From: Bacteroidaceae bacterium
GTDB taxonomy: Bacteria; Bacteroidota; Bacteroidia; Bacteroidales; Bacteroidaceae
NCBI GenBank assembly: GCA_017445925.1
Contig: JAFSRW010000096.1
Coordinates: forward strand, 1-47,931
Length of the DNA stretch: 47,931 bases
Reading direction: 5' to 3'
Shown here: positions 9,581 to 16,513 of the stretch, one piece after another
Position numbering within the stretch: position 1 is the first letter of the stretch
Layout of the letters: each line of letters opens with the position of its first letter
Notes under the pieces: generated by a model
Seen by the model: the letters and a program-made list of their open reading frames with translations, nothing else
Databases searched by the model: none
Told to the model about the DNA's origin: nothing
Made by a program: the position numbers and the translations under genes

Positions 9581-9629
9581 GCAGGTATCGAATTACTTTT
9601 AATAAAATCTTAACAGGATAGAGATAAAA

Positions 9630-12197
9630 CTATTTCTTGATTAAACTAACGAGAGCAACAATAACACTGGATATGGATGCTGCGCCAGAAGTTAGGGCAA
9701 CAACTTCACCAGAGGACATCTTCTTACCCTGTTTCTTGGTGGGTACAACAATCTCACAGCCTGGTTCTATACTTTTGGAACCTTGCTTACTTATTTTTTG
9801 TACTGCGCCATTCATATAAATGGCATATACACCATTCTTCTTGGCCTTATTTCCATACCCGCCAGCACGTTTGATATAATAATTCAGTCTCTCTCCCTTC
9901 TTGTAGTTCATGCTGATGGGGATGCTTACCTCTCCACTAACTTTGACGGTATTACTGAACTGAGGTATTGAAACTTGGTCACCTTCACGCAACACGATAT
10001 CATCGGGACAACCCGGATTTGCCATCGCCTTTTCCAAGTTCACAGCCACAGGATAAGTAGTTCCCAAATCCATTTTCATCTGTAGAAGCGTATCAGCCTG
10101 CGCTTTATTGAATTCCTTATCACTAGACATAGACTCTTCAATCAACTGAATCTGGGCAGCACGCAATGAACTTTCACGCTGAAGACGTTCATCTGGTGTC
10201 ATTACACGGTTCAATCTGGCTCCCTTGGTATAAGCCAAAGAGGTGACGCCGCCGGCAGCCTTCACCAGATCACTTAGTCGGAAATTTTTACTGGTCATTG
10301 AATATTGTCCCTCAAAATTCACACAACCTGTAATGGATACGTTCTTCTGTTCACTATATGATGGACTCCTGCGTACAACAACTTCGTCGTAAGGCAATAG
10401 TTTAAAACCGCCCTCATTTATTCGGAATCCGTCTTCGATAGGAAAACTGAAGTAATCAGCCATTTTTCCTGTATTCTCCGTAGATGAGATATCATTGATC
10501 CGGCGGAACACATCCACCTTTGCCATTGATGCAGCTTCGGTCAAACCGCCAGCCTGCAGAATAAGGTCCTCCACTGTAGTATTTTCAGCATACTGATAAG
10601 TACCTGGGTAAATAACCTCACCGCTTATCTTAAGTACTTGTTCGCCCTTCATATCAACTTGGCTGGGAACAAACAGGACGTCTCCTTTCCTCAAAGGAAT
10701 ATCAGCAACAGTACCGTTGAGAATACCATCAATATCCACAGAAACCATTTCGAGCGTAAGGTCGTCCTTCTCACGGTGCATAACAGCACGATTACGGAAA
10801 GCATCCTCGCGTAGCCCTTCGGCAACCTGTAATAATCCACGTACGGTCTGAATCTCGCCTCCCAACTGATACTGGCCAGCATGTTTAACGGCTCCTCTAA
10901 CCTCTACCATATTGTTGTAACGAGCTATTACGCTGTCTACATACAAAGAATCGCCATCCATCACATTAAAGTTGGCCATCTGGAACTCATCTATCGTATA
11001 CATGCTATACTCCTGGCCTGATTTTCGGCTCAATCTAACATTCTTGGTATAAGCATCACCCGAAAAGCCTCCTGCATAACTGAGCAACTGCTTCACGCTC
11101 TCAGAGGGTTTCATCTCATAGAACATGGGGCGTTTGATTTTTCCTCTGACATTCACCAGACATTCATAAGGACCAACTTGAACAATATCATTGTCCTGTA
11201 AGCGGATATCACCCTTCTGATTCCCGTTCAAGAGATAGTCATAAACGTCGATGGTTGCCACTTGGCGGCCCCCTCTGTAAACCTTAATATCACGCAACGT
11301 ACCAATCTCATTGATACCTCCTGCTGCGTATAATGCATTAAAAGCGCTACTCAGGCTACTTAATGTGTAGGTTCCCGGCATAACCACATCACCTACTACC
11401 TGAACTTGAATACTGCGAGTATCACCCACAGAAAGGCTGAAACTGCAATCGGAATAAAATTTACTTAAACGGCTCTTTACCGTTTGGGTTGCCTGTTTAA
11501 CCGTCAAGCCTGCCAGTTTTATTGGACCTACGCCATCAATAACCACTACACCATCCGGCGAGATAGTTCCTTCAAAAGTCTGTTGGCTTGCCCCCCAAAC
11601 GTCAATCACTACCATATCACCGGCACCCAGACAGTAGTTGGCAGGTGTTGCCATATTCTGGTTAGGCTCGAAGGTAAGGAGCTTGTTGTTGAAAATATTT
11701 CGTCCGAATACCTGACTCTCATCACGAAAAAAATTCTGATAGTAGATTAGAGAATCGATGTCCATGAATCCGATTTCATCATTCAACTCGTTCTGTCTGT
11801 CGGTTCTCGACTTCAGTTTTTCCTCCATCTCCTCACGCTGGGAACGAATCATATAACCGTTCTGCTGATTCAGTTTCTCCAAAGCCTTCTCCTTATTTGT
11901 GCGCATTCTGTTGGCAGTATTGTTGGTAGTGATATCCTGATCCTGTAAGTCTACTGCTCCCATTTGGGTCTTCTGAGCTTCATATTTCTTCCGAATCCTT
12001 CTTAACTGTTCTGCCGTTACACCCTTCTGAAGAAGTTTAGTAACAATGGTCTGTTGATCAGAACCTTTTTGTTGTTCTTGCAGAACAAACTGGATAACCT
12101 GATTATCCGTCATTGACTGGGCAAAAGCACTTGAAGAAACAGTCATCAGAAAAACAACAAGAAGAATTTTGGAGATCACTCCGTATTTTGATGTCAT
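9630..12197 (-). CDS. Wza-type polysaccharide export protein with six SLBB repeats
   Basis: An 855-residue secreted outer-membrane export protein. It has a signal peptide (1-26), a charged helical region with likely coiled coil (70-145), and the polysaccharide export domain beginning at CLGAGDMVVIDVWG (about 189). About six SLBB repeats follow, at roughly 262-320, 345-395, 430-475, 515-565, 620-670 and 755-805; each shows a V.G.V..PG.Y core and an AGG turn. A hydrophobic segment closes the C-terminus. It is much longer than E. coli Wza, as is usual in Bacteroidetes. There is no lipobox. It is the first gene of the leftward operon, so transcription starts just upstream. Confidence 0.93.
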   Translation of the reverse strand: MTSKYGVISKILLVVFLMTVSSSAFAQSMTDNQVIQFVLQEQQKGSDQQTIVTKLLQKGVTAEQLRRIRKKYEAQKTQMGAVDLQDQDITTNNTANRMRTNKEKALEKLNQQNGYMIRSQREEMEEKLKSRTDRQNELNDEIGFMDIDSLIYYQNFFRDESQVFGRNIFNNKLLTFEPNQNMATPANYCLGAGDMVVIDVWGASQQTFEGTISPDGVVVIDGVGPIKLAGLTVKQATQTVKSRLSKFYSDCSFSLSVGDTRSIQVQVVGDVVMPGTYTLSSLSSAFNALYAAGGINEIGTLRDIKVYRGGRQVATIDVYDYLLNGNQKGDIRLQDNDIVQVGPYECLVNVRGKIKRPMFYEMKPSESVKQLLSYAGGFSGDAYTKNVRLSRKSGQEYSMYTIDEFQMANFNVMDGDSLYVDSVIARYNNMVEVRGAVKHAGQYQLGGEIQTVRGLLQVAEGLREDAFRNRAVMHREKDDLTLEMVSVDIDGILNGTVADIPLRKGDVLFVPSQVDMKGEQVLKISGEVIYPGTYQYAENTTVEDLILQAGGLTEAASMAKVDVFRRINDISSTENTGKMADYFSFPIEDGFRINEGGFKLLPYDEVVVRRSPSYSEQKNVSITGCVNFEGQYSMTSKNFRLSDLVKAAGGVTSLAYTKGARLNRVMTPDERLQRESSLRAAQIQLIEESMSSDKEFNKAQADTLLQMKMDLGTTYPVAVNLEKAMANPGCPDDIVLREGDQVSIPQFSNTVKVSGEVSIPISMNYKKGERLNYYIKRAGGYGNKAKKNGVYAIYMNGAVQKISKQGSKSIEPGCEIVVPTKKQGKKMSSGEVVALTSGAASISSVIVALVSLIKK

Positions 12198-12253
12198 AGT
12201 CTATAACTTTATTATATTTTAATATAAAAACTGCACATTACGTTAAATTATTG

Positions 12254-12288
12254 CAAAATAACATACTTTTTTTCTGTTTCCCAACAAA
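12254..12288 (-). promoter_or_regulatory. Weak candidate promoter for the polysaccharide operon
   Basis: The minus strand reads TTATTTTG at 12254-12261, one base off TAnnTTTG. TTG/TTTG sequences (complement of 12282-12288) lie 20-23 bp upstream, which suits the -33 element. It lies about 57 bp before the start of the export gene. No better match was found between that gene and the tmRNA. Confidence 0.35.
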
Positions 12289-12306
12289 AAACGGAATATT
12301 TTTATC

Positions 12307-12314
12307 TACTTTTG
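12307..12314 (+). promoter_or_regulatory. -7 promoter element of ssrA
   Basis: TACTTTTG matches TAnnTTTG exactly. The tmRNA 5' end at about 12339 lies 24 bp downstream, so a short 5' leader is likely removed by RNase P. A clear -33 element is not obvious. Confidence 0.6.
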
Positions 12315-12338
12315 CAATCTGTAAAGCGTAAGCACACC

Positions 12339-12736
12339 GGGGCTGACTGGATTTGACAGCAGGATGAGGTGTTGTGTAAGCACGCAGAGAGTTGGCGACC
12401 GCTCTCTTTAATCAATGATTGCCAAAAATTATCTGGCGAAAGAAACTACGCTCTCGCTGCCTAATCGAAGTACAGTAGATTTCTGGCTTTATCTCGGCAC
12501 CAGGTGCTGAGACGAGATGTCACTCTGGAGCTGTTGCTCCGAAGCGTCCAGGCAAAGTGGCACAGCTAAATCGGGGATAGCCTATATCGGCCTCGCGGTA
12601 TTGGCGAAACTTTGAGGATAAGGTGCGGATTGGTGGCCCAGGTCTTGTCTGCACTCGAAAAACAAAGGCTGGGATAAGCGTGTAGAAAGCACAGGACGTC
12701 CCTGTTTGGACGAGGGTTCAATCCCCTCCAGCTCCA
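12339..12736 (+). ncRNA. ssrA: tmRNA (ssrA), tag GERNYALAA
   Basis: This is a one-piece tmRNA of 398 nt. The 5' GGGGCTG at 12339-12345 pairs with the 3' CAGCTCC at 12729-12735 to form the acceptor stem. The 3' GGGTTCAATCCCC arm is the T-loop, and the 5' part carries the conserved GGATTTGACAG. The 3' CCA is not encoded. The tag frame runs GGC GAA AGA AAC TAC GCT CTC GCT GCC TAA at 12435-12464, giving GERNYALAA. It rescues stalled ribosomes with SmpB and marks the product for proteolysis. As I recall them, related tags read GE(N/T)NYALAA; the Arg at the third position is a variation. Confidence 0.96.
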
Positions 12737-12761
12737 CTCATTAGGAGGATAGGGTAAAGCA

Positions 12762-13547
12762 ATGAAGTTGTATGCTAAGGTAATTGCCATATTAGCGTTG
12801 CCACTTATTTTTGTGGTTGCTTATGCACTATGCCCTATCCAACTCCCACCTCCAGGTTGGAAACTCAGCAAGATAGACTTGAAAGCCTCCCCCACCCCCT
12901 CCAAAGGAGGGGTGAGAGACTCTGTAGCATCTTGTACAATCACCCCTACTTTGGAGGGGATGGGGGAGGCTTCTCCTGACACGACAACCCAAAGCATTCT
13001 GTTTTTGGGAGATTCTATGGCAGAAGGCTTGGTACGCCGTATGGCCGATTATGCTCAAGAAAACGGACATAATCTGTCGCGTATAATATGGTACAATTCC
13101 ACCACAAAGATATGGGCCTCGTCAGATACTCTTCAGTTTTTTATCCGAAAATATCAGCCCACTTTTTTTGTAGTCTGCATGGGAGGAAATGAACAATTTC
13201 TGAAAGACCTTTCCAAAAGAGAGGAATACATACACAAGATTATTGGTACTTTCGGGAATACCCCCTTTGTATGGATAGGCGTTCCAGCTTGGAAAGAAGA
13301 TACTGGTTTTAACCGTCTGGTGCAAAATTGTGTGGGAGAAAAGAGGTTCTATGATAGCAGAAGACTTACACTGAAACGTTGTTCCGACCGCGTTCACCCT
13401 ACTTTTGCCGCTGCTAGCTTATGGATGGACAGCATAGCCACATGGATGCAAAGCCCTGATGCTCAGCATCCAATAAAGATGCAGAAACCCACCCAAAAAG
13501 CCACAAAAAAATATCCATTACATCTGCTTCAACCCGTTAAAGAATAA
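12762..13547 (+). CDS. SGNH/GDSL esterase, polysaccharide O-acetylation partner
   Basis: A 261-residue membrane-anchored or secreted SGNH-fold protein. It has an N-terminal hydrophobic segment (about 6-24), block I FLGDSMAEG with Ser85, block III GGNE with Asn143, and block V DRVHPT with Asp209 and His212, so all catalytic residues are present. The MBOAT acyltransferase follows 4 bp later, giving the usual AlgI/AlgX-like or DltB/DltD-like pair that moves acetyl groups onto extracellular polysaccharide. An AGGAGG sequence lies 13 bp before the ATG, which itself is 25 bp after the tmRNA. Residues 42-70 are encoded by an in-frame G+C-rich palindromic element and precede the catalytic domain. Confidence 0.85.
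   Translation: MKLYAKVIAILALPLIFVVAYALCPIQLPPPGWKLSKIDLKASPTPSKGGVRDSVASCTITPTLEGMGEASPDTTTQSILFLGDSMAEGLVRRMADYAQENGHNLSRIIWYNSTTKIWASSDTLQFFIRKYQPTFFVVCMGGNEQFLKDLSKREEYIHKIIGTFGNTPFVWIGVPAWKEDTGFNRLVQNCVGEKRFYDSRRLTLKRCSDRVHPTFAAASLWMDSIATWMQSPDAQHPIKMQKPTQKATKKYPLHLLQPVKE
12885..12970. repeat. G+C-rich palindromic element inside the SGNH gene
   Basis: Two 30-bp arms (12885-12914 and 12941-12970) are inverted copies with 28 of 30 matches, separated by 26 bp. Each arm itself contains CCCCTCC and a GGAGGGG-like half. The coding frame stays open through it, adding a Ser/Pro/Gly-rich linker (residues 42-70) between the membrane anchor and the catalytic domain. Related palindromes lie at 19033-19053, 35501-35528, 46273-46500 and 46549-46603. 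Confidence 0.85.
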
Positions 13548-13551
13548 GATT

Positions 13552-14961
13552 ATGATGTTTACAAGCATTTCATTCTGGGCCATATTTGTCATCTTCTTGA
13601 TGATGTTTGCCCTTCTCCGCCGTTCTACACGGACGGGGATGATGCTTTATGTAACCATTGTAAGTCTGGGATTCTTCTATTATGCCAACGGGTGGCTGAT
13701 GCAGTTGCTTCCGCTTACAGCGCTTATCTCTTGGTCGCTGACAAAGATTATGAAGCAGTACTCGGGCAACAAACGAAAGGTCTTCCTGCTATGCATCATC
13801 CTGTTAGATTTGGCTCCTTTGGCTTATCTCAAATATTCGAGCTCTGCCCTTTTCTGTCTGAACCTGCTTGTTGCCAACAATTTCCCGGTCATGGATATTG
13901 CATTGCCGGTGGGTTTGTCGTTCTACACCTTCCAAGCTATTAGCTACTCGGTGGATGTTTACAGAAATAAGTTCACCCTTGATGTCAGTTTTCTTGAATA
14001 CATTTTCTACCTGTCGTTCTTCCCCCTTCTCTTTGCTGGTCCCATCACACGGGCAGAGACATTCTTCCCCCAGATTCGTCATCAGCAAACCGTAAGCGAA
14101 CGACTCATGTATTCTGGTCTGTGGCTCATCATTATGGGAATCCTCAAAAAAGCGGTTGTGGCTGACTATATTGCGCAATATAACAACTGGATTTTCGATT
14201 CTCCCCTCACCTATTCCGGCTTCGAGAACCTCATGGGACTGCTTGGTTTCTCCATGCAAATTTACCTTGATTTCTCGGGATATACCGATATCAGCATTGG
14301 TATGGCTGCTTTGATGGGTATACGGCTGAGGGAGAATTTCCGTTTCCCTTACCAGAGTCTGAATGTTACGGAGTTCTGGCACAGATGGCACATCTCCCTG
14401 TCCACTTGGTTCAGGGATTATGTGTATATCCCTTTGGGAGGCAATAAGCACGGAAAGATAATAACGGGCATCAACTGCCTCGTTACTTTCCTGTTGGTGG
14501 GAATCTGGCACGGAAGCAGCGTCATGTTTGCGTTATGGGGATTGCTGCACGGACTGGCGCTGGTACTGCACAAGAGTCTGCAATGCTTGCTTCGAAGAAT
14601 TCCTGACACATGGTTCACCAAACCGTTCAGTTTTCTCTTCACCGGAATCTTTATTGTGTGCAGTTGGGCTGTATTCCGCTCACCAAATCCAGAAACACTC
14701 TTCACCATTTTCACGCAGGTATTTACCAATTTCAAGCCTGAGAGTATTGCTGCGTTCTGGTCAATGCGCTCCACTTGGCTAATTATGATGCTTTGCTGCG
14801 GTCTGCTGCTCTGCATAAAAGAAAGGTATTATAATAGGATGATGATAAAGTTTATCTACTCTCCCTGGCTCATGAAGCTGTTGGCATTTGCCTTTGCCGT
14901 CCAACTGGCTATTGAGTTCAGTACAAACAACATCACGCCATTTCTGTATTATAGCTTTTAG
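13552..14961 (+). CDS. MBOAT-family O-acyltransferase (AlgI/DltB-like)
   Basis: A 469-residue multipass membrane protein with the MBOAT signature: LDFSGYTDI near 239-247, FWHRWHISLSTWFRDYVYIPLGG at about 275-297 and the GIWHG motif with the conserved His320. AlgI-like members bring acetyl groups through the inner membrane for O-acetylation of exported polysaccharide; the SGNH protein encoded 4 bp upstream is the expected partner. It starts with two Met codons (13552 and 13555), and either could be used. Location beside the polysaccharide operon suggests that polymer is the substrate (inference). Confidence 0.92.
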   Translation: MMFTSISFWAIFVIFLMMFALLRRSTRTGMMLYVTIVSLGFFYYANGWLMQLLPLTALISWSLTKIMKQYSGNKRKVFLLCIILLDLAPLAYLKYSSSALFCLNLLVANNFPVMDIALPVGLSFYTFQAISYSVDVYRNKFTLDVSFLEYIFYLSFFPLLFAGPITRAETFFPQIRHQQTVSERLMYSGLWLIIMGILKKAVVADYIAQYNNWIFDSPLTYSGFENLMGLLGFSMQIYLDFSGYTDISIGMAALMGIRLRENFRFPYQSLNVTEFWHRWHISLSTWFRDYVYIPLGGNKHGKIITGINCLVTFLLVGIWHGSSVMFALWGLLHGLALVLHKSLQCLLRRIPDTWFTKPFSFLFTGIFIVCSWAVFRSPNPETLFTIFTQVFTNFKPESIAAFWSMRSTWLIMMLCCGLLLCIKERYYNRMMIKFIYSPWLMKLLAFAFAVQLAIEFSTNNITPFLYYSF

Positions 14962-14964
14962 GGA

Positions 14965-14983
14965 AATTCATAATTCATAATAT
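14965..14983. repeat. AATTCAT heptamer repeat (about 2.5 units)
   Basis: Two full AATTCAT units and a partial third lie in the 58-bp gap between the MBOAT and AICAR formyltransferase genes. The same unit forms a 4-copy array at 314 bases into the 34,000s (34314-34341). Confidence 0.65.
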
Positions 14984-15019
14984 TGGAAATAAATCACAAT
15001 TTAAATAGATACATAAACA

Positions 15020-16201
15020 ATGAAAGAATTACAACTTAAGTACGGATGCAATCCCAACCAGAAGCCCTCACGTATCTACATGGAGGCAGGTGAACTCCCC
15101 ATTGAAGTGTTGAACGGTCGTCCCGGCTACATCAATTTTCTTGATGCCCTGAACGCTTGGCAGTTGGTAAAAGAGCTGAAGGCCGCTACTGATCTGCCTG
15201 CTGCTGCCAGCTTCAAGCACGTTAGTCCTGCCGGAGCTGCTGTAGGTCTTCCTCTTTCTAACACATTGCGGCACATCTATTTCGTTCCTGAAAGTATTGG
15301 CGAACTAAGCGCTCAAGCTTGTGCATACGCCAGAGCCCGTGGTGCCGACCGTATGAGTAGTTATGGCGATTTTATTGCCCTCTCAGATTGCTGCGACAAG
15401 GCTACAGCTTTGCTCATCAAGCCCGAGGTTAGCGATGGTGTTATTGCCCCAGAGTTTACCGAGGAGGCTTTGCAGATTCTTCGTGAGAAGCGTAAGGGGA
15501 CTTACAACGTTATAAAGATTGACCCTGCCTACAAGCCCGATTCCATTGAGCGCAAGCAGGTCTTTGGCATTACTTTCGAGCAGGGACGTAACGAGGTTAA
15601 ACTGGATGATCCTGCTCTTTTCGAGAACATCCCCACTCAGAACAAGAACTTCCCCGCTGATGCTAAGCGCGACCTAATTATCGCCCTCATCACTCTTAAG
15701 TACACCCAGAGCAACAGCGTATGCTACGTTAAGGACGGTCAGGCTATTGGCATCGGAGCCGGTCAGCAGAGTCGTATCCACTGTACCCGCTTGGCTGGTA
15801 ACAAGGCCGACATCTGGTGGTTGCGTCAGAATCCCAAGGTTATGGCGCTGCCTTTCTTGTCCAATATCCGTAGGGCCGACCGCGACAACACAATAGATAT
15901 CTATATCAGCGATGACTATATGGATGTTTTGGCTGACGGAGAATGGCAGAAGTTCTTCACAGAGAAGCCCGAACCTCTCACACGCGATGAGAAAAAAGAA
16001 TGGATTGCTCAGAACACCAACGTCTGTTTGGGTAGTGATGCATTCTTCCCATTCGGTGACAACGTAGAACGAGCCCACAAGAGTGGCGTTCAGTACATTG
16101 CTCAGGCTGGTGGCAGCGTTCGCGACGACCATGTTATTGACACTTGTGATAAGTACGACATTGCTATGACCTTTACTGGTGTTCGTCTGTTCCACCATTA
16201 A
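15020..16201 (+). CDS. purH: AICAR formyltransferase, stand-alone (PurH C-terminal domain type)
   Basis: The 393-residue protein corresponds to the AICAR transformylase half of PurH. It has SFKHVSPAGAA with Lys66-His67, equivalent to the catalytic Lys-His pair of the family, and the ARGADRMSSYGDFIALSD segment. It adds the formyl group from 10-formyl-tetrahydrofolate to AICAR in purine synthesis. The IMP cyclohydrolase domain found at the N-terminus of ordinary PurH is absent. Stand-alone versions are, to my knowledge, common in Bacteroidetes beside a full-length PurH, so this may be a second copy. The codon use is that of a well expressed gene. The purH symbol is by homology to the C-terminal domain only. 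Confidence 0.9.
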   Translation: MKELQLKYGCNPNQKPSRIYMEAGELPIEVLNGRPGYINFLDALNAWQLVKELKAATDLPAAASFKHVSPAGAAVGLPLSNTLRHIYFVPESIGELSAQACAYARARGADRMSSYGDFIALSDCCDKATALLIKPEVSDGVIAPEFTEEALQILREKRKGTYNVIKIDPAYKPDSIERKQVFGITFEQGRNEVKLDDPALFENIPTQNKNFPADAKRDLIIALITLKYTQSNSVCYVKDGQAIGIGAGQQSRIHCTRLAGNKADIWWLRQNPKVMALPFLSNIRRADRDNTIDIYISDDYMDVLADGEWQKFFTEKPEPLTRDEKKEWIAQNTNVCLGSDAFFPFGDNVERAHKSGVQYIAQAGGSVRDDHVIDTCDKYDIAMTFTGVRLFHH

Positions 16202-16204
16202 AAA

Positions 16205-16232
16205 TGAAGAATGAAGAGTGAAGAGTGAAGAA
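16205..16232. repeat. Heptanucleotide array, TGAAGAG x4
   Basis: Four 7-bp units (TGAAGAA, TGAAGAG, TGAAGAG, TGAAGAA) begin 4 bp after the AICAR formyltransferase stop. The same unit recurs at 31185-31212 (complement) and, translated, at 28054-28081. Confidence 0.8.
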
Positions 16233-16247
16233 TAATTACCGCCCTGC

Positions 16248-16275
16248 TCTTCAATGTTCAATGTTCAATAATCAA
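16248..16275. repeat. Heptanucleotide array, TGTTCAA x4
   Basis: Four 7-bp units (TCTTCAA, TGTTCAA, TGTTCAA, TAATCAA) end 4 bp before the next start codon. It is the complement family of 376-403 and also occurs at 36996-37030. Confidence 0.75.
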
Positions 16276-16279
16276 TGAT

Positions 16280-16483
16280 ATGAATTACGGAGGAGACGAT
16301 ATTGATGCCGTTATTCAAAGCGGCATCACCTTCAAGGCTGGTTCCAAAGGAGGGAAGAAGAAAGAAGGTCCCAAGATAAAGACCAAAGCCAAGAAGAAGC
16401 AATACATTACAGGAGCGCACGGAAGCGGGTCGGCCAAAATGAAGGCCGACATCCGCCGAAAGCGTGCGAACCGTCACAAATAA
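16280..16483 (+). CDS. Small basic Lys/Gly-rich protein, unknown
   Basis: A 67-residue ORF. After an acidic N-terminus (MNYGGDDIDAVIQSG) it turns into a strongly basic Lys/Arg/Gly-rich chain with KGGKKKEG and ending RRKRANRHK. I do not recognise a family. The charge suggests nucleic-acid or ribosome contact, but that is only composition. It starts 4 bp after a heptamer array and ends 30 bp before the EEP-GLUG gene. It has no signal peptide. The lack of an overlapping better ORF and the intact reading frame support it as real. Confidence 0.55.
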   Translation: MNYGGDDIDAVIQSGITFKAGSKGGKKKEGPKIKTKAKKKQYITGAHGSGSAKMKADIRRKRANRHK

Positions 16484-16513
16484 ACATCTTTATTACCCTT
16501 AAATCCTAAAGAT

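Noticed and set aside
13804-14511. 235-codon leftward ORF inside the MBOAT gene
   Set aside because: It is antisense to a well-supported MBOAT gene and its protein shows no motif; an open frame opposite such a gene is expected from codon bias.
15674-16261. 195-codon leftward ORF opposite the AICAR formyltransferase
   Set aside because: Antisense shadow of a highly expressed gene; Val/Thr-rich protein without recognisable features.
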